From contig JBPCOB010000187.1 in NCBI GenBank assembly GCA_051000715.1, forward strand, positions 1 through 27,279: DNA of 27,279 nt, read 5' to 3'. This stretch comes from JBPCOB01 sp051000715 (GTDB taxonomy: Bacteria > Actinomycetota > Actinomycetes > JALYNC01). Shown here piece by piece: positions 12,601-20,434 of the stretch. The notes under the pieces are model-generated. The model was not told where the DNA came from. It ran no database searches and saw nothing but the letters and a program-made list of their open reading frames with translations. The stretch's first letter is position 1; every line of letters begins with the position of its first letter. The position numbers were made by a program, and so were the translations under genes.

Positions 12601-15423
12601 ATGACGGAGACGGTCAGCGGTGCGCCGCGGGACTCGGCGGCCACTCGCGGTCACGGCCTGCATGTCGAGCGCGTGCACACCACCCCTGGGGTGCACCCGT
12701 ACGACGAGGTGACCTGGGAGCGCCGCGACGTCGTGATGACCAACTGGCGCGACGGCTCGGTCAACTTCGAACAGCGCGGGGTCGAGTTTCCCGACTTCTG
12801 GGCGGTCAACGCGGTCAACATCGTGACCACCAAGTACTTCCGCGGCGCGGTCGGGGCAGCAACCCGCGAGCAGTCCCTCAAGCAGCTCATCGACCGGGTG
12901 GTCGGCGTCTACGTCGCGGCCGGCAAGGAACACGGCTACTTCGCCTTGGACGCAGATGCCGACGTCTTCGGCCACGAGATCACCTATGCGCTGCTCCACC
13001 AGATCTTCAGCTTCAACTCGCCGGTCTGGTTCAACGTCGGCACGTCGGCGCCGCAGGCTGTCAGCGCTTGCTTCATCCTCGCGGTGGACGACGACATGGA
13101 GTCGATCCTCAACTGGTACCGCGAGGAAGGGCTCATCTTCAAGGGTGGCTCCGGCGCTGGAGTGAACCTGTCCCGCATCCGGTCCAGCAAGGAGCTGCTG
13201 AGCAGCGGCGGGACGGCTTCGGGCCCGGTGTCCTTCATGCGCGGGGCCGACGCCTCAGCCGGCACGATCAAGTCCGGCGGCGCCACCCGGCGAGCGGCCA
13301 AGATGGTCGTCCTCGACGTTGACCATCCAGACATCCAGGAGTTCGTCGAGCTCAAGGCGCGCGAGGAGCACAAGATTCGGGCGCTCAGGGACGCGGGCTT
13401 TGACATGGACCTCGGTGGCAAGGACGTCATCTCGGTCCAGTACCAGAATGCGAACAACTCTGTCCGCCTGACGGACGAGTTCATGAAGGCCGTAGAAGAG
13501 GGCGCCGATTTCGGACTGCGGGCGCGGCTGGACGGCCGTGTCCTCGAAACCGTTGACGCGCGAGCCCTCTTTCGGAAGATCTCGGAGTCCGCATGGGAGT
13601 GCGCCGACCCAGGCGTGCAGTACGACGACACCATCAACGACTGGCATACGAACCCGGAAACGGGCCGGATCACCGCCTCTAACCCGTGTAGTGAGTACGT
13701 TTCATTGGACAATTCGAGCTGCAATCTGGCCCAGCTGAATCTGCTGAAGTTCCTTCGCGAAGACGACACGTTCGACGCGGCGACGTTCGCCAAGGTCGTC
13801 GAGTTGGTCATAACGGCGATGGATATCTCGATCTGCTTCGCGGACTTTCCCACCGAGAAGATCACCGAGACGACACGTGCCTACCGTCAGTTGGGGATCG
13901 GCTACGCCAACCTGGGTGCGCTGCTCATGGCAACCGGTCACGCCTATGACAGCGACGGTGGTCGGGCCGTGGCTGCCGCCATCACCAGCCTCATGACGGG
14001 GACCGCGTATCGGCGCTCGGCTGAGCTGGCCGGCATCGTCGGTCCCTACGAGGGTTACGCCCGTAACGCTGACGCGCACCAACGGGTGATGCGCAAGCAC
14101 GCCGCCGCAAACGACGCCGTCCGGCCGGTCGGCGCCGATGACGCACGGGTGCTCCATGCCGCCACCAACGCGTGGCAGCAGTGCCTGGCCATCGGCGCCC
14201 GCAACGGCTGGCGGAACGCTCAGGCGAGCGTCCTGGCGCCCACCGGTACCACCGGCCTCATGATGAGCTGTGACACCACGGGTATCGAGCCCGACCTGGC
14301 GCTGGTCAAGATGAAGAAGCTGGTCGGCGGCGCCAGCATGCACATCGTCAACGAGACGATTCCGCGGGCGCTGCGGAGGCTGGGCTATCAGCAGGAGCAG
14401 GTCGAGGCCATTGTCGAGCATGTCGCCGAACACGGGCACGTGATCGATGCGCCAGGGCTTAGGCTCGAGCACTACTCGGTGTTCGACTGCGCAATGGGCC
14501 AGCGGTCGATATCCTGGATGGGACACGTCCGGATGATGGCTGCCGTCCAACCTTTCGTTTCGGGAGCCATCTCCAAGACCGTGAACCTTCCTGAGTCGGC
14601 CACGGTCGAGGATGTGGAAAAGGCGTACTTCGAGGGCTGGAAGTTGGGCCTGAAGGCGATCGCGATCTACCGGGACAACTGCAAGGTGGGCCAGCCGCTG
14701 TCAGACTTGAAAGGGGCCGGGCGCACTGCAGCGGCGTCGGCTCCCGTGGTTACTGACGTACGCCCGATCCGCAGGCGGCTGCCCAAGAAGCGGCCCAGCC
14801 AGACCATCTCGTTCGCGGTCGGCGGCGCTGAGGGCTACCTCACCGCCGGCTCCTATCCCGATGACGGCCTCGGCGAGGTCTTCATCAAGATGAGCAAGCA
14901 GGGCTCCACCCTCGCCGGCGTGATGGACGCCTTCTCCGTCGCCATCTCGATCGGCCTGCAGTACGGCGTACCGCTCGAGGCATTCGTCACCAAGTTCACC
15001 AACATGCGGTTCGACCCGGCCGGCATGACCGACGACCCGGACGTCCGGATGGCGCAGTCGGTGATGGACTACATCTTCCGCCGGCTGGCACTGGACTACC
15101 TGCCGTACGAGAAGCGGTCCGAGCTCGGCATCCACTCGGCCGAGGAACGGTCAGCGGCCATCGCGGGTGGCTCGTCCGCCGGCGCTCCGGTCGCCGAGGA
15201 AGACGTCGATGTCGAGGCGTTGGCCCAGTCCGCCCCGGTCGAGCGCCCTGCGGACCGCTCGATCGAGGCGGCGCCGGCGAACCGGGACTTCGCCAATGCT
15301 CAGGAGTTCAGCGCTCAGACGGCCGTCGACGCGCCGCTGTGCTTCACCTGCGGCATCAAGATGCGCCCTGCCGGCAGCTGTTACGTCTGCGAGTCGTGCG
15401 GCTCGACCAGCGGCTGCAGCTGA
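12601..15423 (+). CDS. nrdJ: Vitamin B12-dependent (class II) ribonucleotide reductase NrdJ
   Basis: This enzyme reduces ribonucleotides to deoxyribonucleotides using adenosylcobalamin as radical source, so it works with or without oxygen. It has 940 aa. Key residues are visible: the redox pair C157 (SACFIL) and C374 (SSCNLAQLN), and the radical site N361-C363-E365 in NPCSE. The stretches GGSGAGVNLSRIRS, SGGATRRAAKM and APTGTTGLMMSCDTTGIEPD form the barrel loops. The C-terminus is a zinc-ribbon-like tail with CFTCG and CESCGSTSGCS, which re-reduces the active site. The ATG at 12601 has GGAGGAG six bases upstream, better than an in-frame ATG 48 bases earlier. No cobalamin riboswitch is visible upstream. 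Codon use is less GC-rich in about 13385-13870. Confidence 0.95.
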   Translation: MTETVSGAPRDSAATRGHGLHVERVHTTPGVHPYDEVTWERRDVVMTNWRDGSVNFEQRGVEFPDFWAVNAVNIVTTKYFRGAVGAATREQSLKQLIDRVVGVYVAAGKEHGYFALDADADVFGHEITYALLHQIFSFNSPVWFNVGTSAPQAVSACFILAVDDDMESILNWYREEGLIFKGGSGAGVNLSRIRSSKELLSSGGTASGPVSFMRGADASAGTIKSGGATRRAAKMVVLDVDHPDIQEFVELKAREEHKIRALRDAGFDMDLGGKDVISVQYQNANNSVRLTDEFMKAVEEGADFGLRARLDGRVLETVDARALFRKISESAWECADPGVQYDDTINDWHTNPETGRITASNPCSEYVSLDNSSCNLAQLNLLKFLREDDTFDAATFAKVVELVITAMDISICFADFPTEKITETTRAYRQLGIGYANLGALLMATGHAYDSDGGRAVAAAITSLMTGTAYRRSAELAGIVGPYEGYARNADAHQRVMRKHAAANDAVRPVGADDARVLHAATNAWQQCLAIGARNGWRNAQASVLAPTGTTGLMMSCDTTGIEPDLALVKMKKLVGGASMHIVNETIPRALRRLGYQQEQVEAIVEHVAEHGHVIDAPGLRLEHYSVFDCAMGQRSISWMGHVRMMAAVQPFVSGAISKTVNLPESATVEDVEKAYFEGWKLGLKAIAIYRDNCKVGQPLSDLKGAGRTAAASAPVVTDVRPIRRRLPKKRPSQTISFAVGGAEGYLTAGSYPDDGLGEVFIKMSKQGSTLAGVMDAFSVAISIGLQYGVPLEAFVTKFTNMRFDPAGMTDDPDVRMAQSVMDYIFRRLALDYLPYEKRSELGIHSAEERSAAIAGGSSAGAPVAEEDVDVEALAQSAPVERPADRSIEAAPANRDFANAQEFSAQTAVDAPLCFTCGIKMRPAGSCYVCESCGSTSGCS

Positions 15424-15442
15424 CGATCGAGCCGGTCGACCC

Positions 15443-15473
15443 GGGCTTGCCACCTGCCCCCGCCGGCAAGCCC
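15443..15473. terminator. Bidirectional terminator between nrdJ and the SpoIIE phosphatase gene
   Basis: GGGCTTGCC (15443-15451) and GGCAAGCCC (15465-15473) form a perfect 9-bp stem with a 13-base loop. Flanking CGATCGAGC and GCTCGCGATCG can extend it. It lies midway between two convergent stops. Confidence 0.7.
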
Positions 15474-15485
15474 GCTCGCGATCGG

Positions 15486-16685
15486 TCAGAAGGCGAGCCC
15501 GTTCTCGGCAGCGCCGAGCCACTCCAAGAACAGCATCGTGGCGTCGTCTTGCAGCTCACCCTCCTGGTGCTCCATCACGGCAAGCGAGAGCCGGCGCATT
15601 GTCTCGGGCGCGGGCTGCCCCGAGGCGGCTTCCCGACTGAGCAGGTCGGCCAACCGCCGCGGGCCGAAGAACTCCCCGGCCTTCGAGCGGGCCTCGACGA
15701 CGCCGTCGGTGTAGAAGAGCACCCGGTCGCCACGCTCCAACGACTCTTCGGTCAGCTCGACCACGAAACCACCGAGACCCAGCGGCAGGCTGGGCGAGCA
15801 CTCGAGGCTCTTGACCACCCGACCCCGGCGGACCAGGAGCGGGGCTGGATGCCCGGCGTTGGCCAAGCGGAGCCGGCCGTTCGAGAGGTTGAGCTCGGCG
15901 AACAGGCCAGTCACGAACCGTTCCGAGCCGAAGTGCTGGCGGACCGCCTCGTCCATCTCGGCGTACGACGAATGCAGATCCAGCTGCCGGCGCCGGCCGC
16001 TGCGGTAGGCGCCCACGGCGACCGCGGCCAGCAGGCTCGCCTCGAGCCCGTGCCCCATCGCGTCGAAGACGGCCACATGCGTGACGTCGCCGTTGACGGC
16101 GTAGTCGAAAGCGTCACCGCCGACCTCGTACGCCGGCTCCAGCACGCCGCTGATGACCACGCGCTCGGTGCCGAAGGTCAGCGGCGGCAACAGGTGCCAG
16201 TGGATCTCCGCGGCCAGTGACATCCGCTTCCGGCGGCGCGCCAGCTCGAGGCCGTCCCCGTACTGGCTCTTGCTGAGGACCAGCGCCGCGGCCACGCCGG
16301 CGAACTGGCGGAAACCAGCCAGCAGAGGCTCGTCGATATCGCCGATGAGCAGTTCCATGACCCCGACCCGCTCGGTGCCGTCGATCAGCGGGATCCACAG
16401 TCGCCGCCAGCCGTCCGCCTCCTGCTCTTGGACCTGCACCAGGCGAAACGCCCGGCCGCCCAAGGTCGCGTCGATGGTCAGCTGCTCCCGTTCGGGAACC
16501 TCCCGGCCGGGGAGCGGCACCAGGCAGACCTGCTCGTAGTCCACCCGGTAGAGAACCACCTCCAGGGCACCGAGCATGCGGGCGTGCTGGACGACCAGGT
16601 CGGGGATGTCGTCCGGTGGGGCCAGCCTGGCGTTCTCGAGGAGCTGGCCGAGAACACCCTCGTGGGTGCGGAGCTCCGTATCCAT
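15486..16685 (-). CDS. GAF-domain PP2C-type (SpoIIE/RsbU-like) serine phosphatase
   Basis: A 399-aa soluble regulator. Residues about 20-140 look like a GAF-type sensor domain (HARMLGALEVVLYRV ... LWIPLIDGTERVGVMELLIG). A short helical linker (ARRRKRMSLAAEIHWHLLPP) leads to the SpoIIE phosphatase domain from about 175. Metal-binding residues are present: D191 (GGDAFDY), D208 (FDAMGHG), D327 (YTDGVVEAR) and D380/D381 (DDATML), so it should be active. Such enzymes dephosphorylate anti-sigma-factor antagonists in partner-switching cascades. No antagonist, kinase or sigma factor lies nearby, so its target is unknown. It is divergent from the hydrolase gene and convergent with nrdJ. Confidence 0.88.
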   Translation of the reverse strand: MDTELRTHEGVLGQLLENARLAPPDDIPDLVVQHARMLGALEVVLYRVDYEQVCLVPLPGREVPEREQLTIDATLGGRAFRLVQVQEQEADGWRRLWIPLIDGTERVGVMELLIGDIDEPLLAGFRQFAGVAAALVLSKSQYGDGLELARRRKRMSLAAEIHWHLLPPLTFGTERVVISGVLEPAYEVGGDAFDYAVNGDVTHVAVFDAMGHGLEASLLAAVAVGAYRSGRRRQLDLHSSYAEMDEAVRQHFGSERFVTGLFAELNLSNGRLRLANAGHPAPLLVRRGRVVKSLECSPSLPLGLGGFVVELTEESLERGDRVLFYTDGVVEARSKAGEFFGPRRLADLLSREAASGQPAPETMRRLSLAVMEHQEGELQDDATMLFLEWLGAAENGLAF

Positions 16686-16787
16686 CGGCCCACTCTATGG
16701 AACGTCGACCCGGTCGGATAGATCGTCGGTTGCCGGTGGTCCCTGCTCGGCCGCGGGCACGGTCCCTGGTAGGGGTATCGCGAAGAC

Positions 16788-17527
16788 GTGCCCGATCGCC
16801 CCTGCGCCGTGCCGGTTCTCGCCCACCATCGGCACGGCCGGCTGGCACTGCCGCACCGGCCGGGCTCCACGGCGCCGGTGGCAACCGGGCTGCACGCTCT
16901 CGGGCTCGGCAGCGGGTCCGGGGACGGTTTGCTGTACGTGCCGCCGGGGACCGAAACCGGCGAACCGTCACCGCTCGTCGTCCTGCTGCATGGCGCGGGA
17001 GGAACGGCTCGCGCCGCCCTTGACCTGCTGCTGCCCTACGCCGAGCGCGCCGGGCTGCTGCTGCTGGCGCCCGAGTCCCGTGGGCGGACCTGGGACGTGA
17101 TCCTCGGCGGCTACGGGAGCGATGTCGCCTTTCTGGACTCCGCGCTGGCCGCCGTCGTGGCGCGCTGCCCGGTGGACACAACCCGGCTGGCCGTGGGCGG
17201 GTTCTCCGACGGGGCGTCGTACGCGCTGTCGATAGGGCTGGCCAACGGTGACCTGTTCGGCCACGTGCTGGCATTTTCCCCGGGTTTCATGGCGCCGATG
17301 AACACCCGCGGCCGGCCACAGGTCTACGTCTCGCACGGCCGCCACGACGGCGTCCTGCCCATCGACCGGTGCAGCCGGCGGGTGGTGCCGGCGCTCGGGA
17401 CGGCGGCTACGCCGTTTGCTACCGCGAGTTCGGCGGGGCGCACAGCGTGCCGGCGGAGATCGTGGCGGAGTCGGTCCAGTGGCTCACCGGGAAGCCGGGT
17501 TCGGTAGCCGCAAAGCCGCCGCGATAG
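16788..17527 (+). pseudogene. Alpha/beta-hydrolase (esterase/PHB-depolymerase-like), frameshifted near 3' end
   Basis: A serine hydrolase of the phospholipase/carboxylesterase or PHB-depolymerase type. In the first frame the oxyanion motif LLHGAGG (66-72), nucleophile S140 (GGFSDG) and acid D187 (RHDGVLP) are present. After PAL203 the frame becomes Arg/Ser-rich nonsense and stops at 17507. Reading on with one added base near 17396-17398 restores a normal ending: GYAVCYREFGGAHSVP, with the catalytic His in GAHSVP, then EIVAESVQWLTG and a stop at 17525-17527. So one base is missing, either a real mutation or a sequencing error. As given, the protein lacks its catalytic His. The GTG start has only a distant AGGGG, so the start is uncertain. 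Confidence 0.75.
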
Positions 17528-17555
17528 ACAGACGCGGCTGGCGGCAGGATGCCCG

Positions 17556-18310
17556 GTGAACTTCACCGGCAAGGTGGCGCTGGTCACCGGCGCATCGCGC
17601 GGAATCGGCCGGGCCGTCGCTCTCCGGCTGGCGGCCGGCGGGGCCACGGTCGCCGTCCACTATCGACGCGACGAGGGCGCCGCGCGAGAGACCGTGGCGG
17701 CGCTGGCGGGTGGCGGCCACATCCGCCTGCCGGCCGATCTGAGCGACCCCGACGCCGGTCGGGAGCTGGTGGACGCCGTCGTGGCGCGGGCCGGCGGGCT
17801 CGATGTCCTGGTCAACAACGCCGGAATCTACGAGGTCGACGTCGTGGCGGCTTCCCACGCTGCCTGGCAGGAGCACGTACGTCGGACGCTGGCCGTCAAC
17901 CTGCTCGGACCGGCTCAGCTGCTGTGGTGCGCGGCCCAGTCGATGCGACGCTCCGGCGGCGGCCGCATCGTCAACGTCTCCTCCCGCGGCGCGTTCCGCG
18001 GCGAGCCCACCGCACCGGCCTACGCCGCCAGCAAGGCCGGCTTGAACGCGCTGGGCCAGTCGCTCGCGCTGGCATTCGGCCCGGACGGGGTGGCCGTGGC
18101 GACCGTTGCGCCGAGCTTCGTCGAACCGACATGACCGCCGAGATCCTCACCGGTCCCCGCAGGGACGCGATCCGAGCACAGAGCCCCCTCGGCCGGGTGG
18201 GGACCGTGCACGAGGTGGCCGCGGCGGTGGCCTATCTGGCATCGGAGGATGCCGTCTTCGCCACCGGCGCCGTGCTGGATCTCAACGGCGCGTCGTACCT
18301 ACGCACCTGA
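17556..18310 (+). pseudogene. Short-chain dehydrogenase/reductase (SDR), frameshifted
   Basis: A classical SDR oxidoreductase using NAD(P)H; substrate unknown. In the first frame the cofactor motif TGASRGIG (11-18), NNAG (87-90), catalytic Ser in VSS (141-143) and YxxxK as Y156/K160 (YAASK) are all present. The frame stops at 18134 just after VAPSFVEPT, where SDRs normally read PGFVxTDM. One base added near 18123-18128 continues into TDMTAEILTG, SPLGRVGTVHEVAAAVAYLA and the standard ending VLDLNGASYLRT. Intact length would be about 251 aa, normal for the family. The missing C-terminal 60 residues include the substrate loop and the last core strand. It starts 28 bases after the preceding broken hydrolase gene. 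Confidence 0.78.
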
Positions 18311-18337
18311 GGCCGGCCGCGGCTTCACGACGGCGCC

Positions 18338-18343
18338 TACGCT
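18338..18343 (+). promoter_or_regulatory. -10 box before the molybdopterin oxidoreductase (leaderless type)
   Basis: TACGCT lies seven bases before the GTG chosen as start, and no Shine-Dalgarno is visible. The arrangement matches that of miaB, dapF and gluA. Confidence 0.4.
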
Positions 18344-18350
18344 GGCAGAC

Positions 18351-19358
18351 GTGGCCGGCCGCCGGACCAACCTGGCGCTGCTCCTTCTCCTGGCTGCGGC
18401 GTTGGCCACCGGTCTCACGGCGTTCGGGTACGGTACCCGGCCGGACCGGTTCGTGCTGGTGGCGCACGGTGCGATCGGCCTGGCGATCGTGCTGCTCACC
18501 CCGTGGAAGTCCGTCATCGCCAGGCGGGGGCTGCGCCGCCGCAACCCGGCCCGCGACGTGGCGATCACACTGGCGGTCCTCGTCCCGGTGGCCCTCGTGT
18601 CGGGGATTGTCCACTCGGCTCTTGGCTACCGGTCGGTGTGGTCGCTGACAGCCCTGCAAGTGCATATCGGCGCCGCGTTGCTCGCCATCCCCGTGCTGGT
18701 GTGGCACATCGCCAGCCACCGGCAGCGCGTGCGCCGGACCGACCTGTCCCGCCGTAACGCCCTGCGGCTGGCTACGTTGTCCGCGGGGGCGTTGGCGGGC
18801 TACGCACTCCTGGAAGAGGCCAGCGCGGCGGCCCGGCTTCCGGGCGGGCACCGCCGTTTCACCGGTTCCTTCCGCACCGGCTCTGGCCGACCGGCGGCGA
18901 TGCCGGTCACCCAGTGGCTCACCGACGACGTGCCGACGGTCGACTCCGATCAGTGGCGGCTGCGGGTCCGCACCCGACGAGGGGAGCGGTCCTGGTCCTA
19001 CGCCGAGCTGCTCGGCGAGCACGACGGCGTTCGGGCGACGCTGGACTGCACCGGCGGCTGGTACGCCGAGCAGGAGTGGTCCGGGATTCTCCTCGCCCGG
19101 CTGCTGCCGACCGACGTCCGTGGCCGCAGTGTCGAGGTGGTCTCGCTCACCGGCTATCGCCGGCGGTTGCCGTTGGCCGACGCCGGTGGGCTGCTGCTGG
19201 CCACCCGGCTCGGCGGCGAGCCGTTGAGCTCGGGACATGGGTTCCCGGTGCGACTGGTGGCGCCGGGACGGCGCGGCTTCTGGTGGGTCAAGTGGGTCGT
19301 TGCCGTTGAGGTGACCGACGATCCGTGGTGGCTGCAGCCGCCGTTTCCGCTGCAGTAG
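18351..19358 (+). CDS. Membrane-anchored molybdopterin-dependent (sulfite-oxidase-fold) oxidoreductase
   Basis: A 335-aa fusion. The N-terminal 125 residues hold four hydrophobic segments (about 7-25, 33-50, 71-90, 103-120) with histidines H39, H88, H105, H119 and H123 placed as in b-type haem anchors. A fifth, short segment precedes residue 150. The C-terminal part (about 185-335) is a sulfite-oxidase-type molybdopterin domain with the likely molybdenum ligand C233 in LDCTGGWYAEQEW, then SVEVVSLTGYRR and the typical HGFPVRLVAPGRRGFWWVKWV region. It probably passes electrons between a haem or quinone and an unknown substrate. The GTG start is supported by a -10-like box and by the N-terminal hydrophobic segment. 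An earlier in-frame start would overlap the SDR gene. Confidence 0.82.
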   Translation: MAGRRTNLALLLLLAAALATGLTAFGYGTRPDRFVLVAHGAIGLAIVLLTPWKSVIARRGLRRRNPARDVAITLAVLVPVALVSGIVHSALGYRSVWSLTALQVHIGAALLAIPVLVWHIASHRQRVRRTDLSRRNALRLATLSAGALAGYALLEEASAAARLPGGHRRFTGSFRTGSGRPAAMPVTQWLTDDVPTVDSDQWRLRVRTRRGERSWSYAELLGEHDGVRATLDCTGGWYAEQEWSGILLARLLPTDVRGRSVEVVSLTGYRRRLPLADAGGLLLATRLGGEPLSSGHGFPVRLVAPGRRGFWWVKWVVAVEVTDDPWWLQPPFPLQ

Positions 19359-19418
19359 GCACGTCGTTTCAAGGACGCCGTCCGGGCAGGTCCGAGCGCA
19401 AGGAGCGGAGGTCGCGTC

Positions 19419-20321
19419 GTGGGTTCCATCGACAGCGTCCGGCGAGTTGCTCGTGATGCCCGCGATCGCGCCGAAGAAAGGACCGGTGCGGCGGCCGGCA
19501 GCCGCCCGGTGCGCGGGCTGTCCCGGTGGGGGATCGGCTGCCGCGGCGCGGTGTACATCCTGGTCGGCTACCTCGCCGGGAGAATTGCCATCGACGCGGC
19601 CGGTGCCCCGCAGGCAGCCTCCGGTCAGCCGGCCGACGCCCAGGGCGCCGTCCAGGAGGTTGCCGGCTCGCCGTTCGGCCGGATAACCCTCGCGCTGCTG
19701 GCGATGGGTTTGGCCGGCTACGCCATCTCGCAGCTCGTTGAGGCGATCTTCCGGGCCCGCGAGAAGGACGGCTCCGGCGGTCGGTGGAGCCAACGGCTGA
19801 TCTCCGGGTGGGGCGCCCTGCTGTACGGCGGCTTCACCTGGAGCACGGTCTCGCTGCTGCTGGGGTCCCGGCGGCCGGTAACCCCGCCGTCGACGTCGAC
19901 GCAGGATGCCGCCCTCACTGCCCGGCTGTTGCGGCTGCCGCTGGGGCGCCCGCTGGTGGTGCTCATCGGCTTACTGCTGGTGGGGGCGGGTGTCGAGATG
20001 GGCCGCCGGGCTCTGCGGCTCAACTTCCGGGAGCGCTTCGACGAGGCGGAGCTGCCTCGACCGGTCGCCGCCGCGGCACACGTGCTCGGCAGCGTCGGCT
20101 GCTGGGCGCGGGCCGCCGTCTTCGCCCTGCTCGGCGGGCTGCTGGTCCGAGCCGCCCTGGCGTTCCACCCGGCGGACGCGAAGGGCCTCGACGCCTCCCT
20201 GCGCACGCTGGCGCATGCGGCCTACGGTCCGGTCCTGCTAGGTCTGGTCGCCGTCGGTCTGGTCGCGTACGGCCTGTACTGCTGGATCGAGGCGCGGTAC
20301 CGGTTGCTGCCCGGGCCGTGA
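19419..20321 (+). CDS. DUF1206 integral membrane protein
   Basis: A 300-aa protein of unknown function. It has three repeats of two membrane segments each, the DUF1206 pattern: RGAVYILVGYLAGRIAI with ITLALLAMGLAGYAISQLVE; WGALLYGGFTWSTVSLLL with PLVVLIGLLLVGAGVEMG; RAAVFALLGGLLVRAAL with LLGLVAVGLVAYGLYCWIEA. Each repeat starts with an aromatic-Gly rich turn and ends in a charged stretch (EAIFRAREK, EARYR). The GTG start has GGAGGT eight bases upstream. It is followed by a structured leader and a BrkB-family gene, which may be co-transcribed. Confidence 0.85.
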   Translation: MGSIDSVRRVARDARDRAEERTGAAAGSRPVRGLSRWGIGCRGAVYILVGYLAGRIAIDAAGAPQAASGQPADAQGAVQEVAGSPFGRITLALLAMGLAGYAISQLVEAIFRAREKDGSGGRWSQRLISGWGALLYGGFTWSTVSLLLGSRRPVTPPSTSTQDAALTARLLRLPLGRPLVVLIGLLLVGAGVEMGRRALRLNFRERFDEAELPRPVAAAAHVLGSVGCWARAAVFALLGGLLVRAALAFHPADAKGLDASLRTLAHAAYGPVLLGLVAVGLVAYGLYCWIEARYRLLPGP

Positions 20322-20434
20322 TCCGGTGGCGCCTTACCGGTGAAAACCGGTGGGAACGCCGCCGACGGGGGAACCATTCTCCCGGCCCACCGGCTGGGAG
20401 TGCTGGCCGTTACGTCGACGTGCACGGGAGCACC
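20322..20434 (+). promoter_or_regulatory. Structured leader before the BrkB-family gene (candidate cis-acting RNA)
   Basis: No gene is seen, but the stretch can fold into consecutive hairpins. First, GTGGCG pairs with CGCCGC around an inner hairpin ACCGGT-GAAA-ACCGGT with a GNRA tetraloop (20336-20351). Next, CGGGGG pairs with CTCCCG around loop AACCATT. Last, CCCA-CCGGC-TGGG is enclosed by GGCC/GGCC. A GGGAG lies five bases before the BrkB ATG. The folds are read by eye and no known riboswitch class is matched completely. Confidence 0.4.

Noticed and set aside
18282..19793. Open frame of 503 codons antisense to the molybdopterin enzyme and DUF1206 gene
   Set aside because: It spans two genes with good starts and domains on the opposite strand. 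Composition is Gln/Arg/Gly-rich and typical of antisense frames.
20322..20434. Definite ydaO-type (c-di-AMP) riboswitch
   Set aside because: Only the GGGGGAACCA segment fits. The remaining conserved parts could not be found, so it is listed only as a structured leader.
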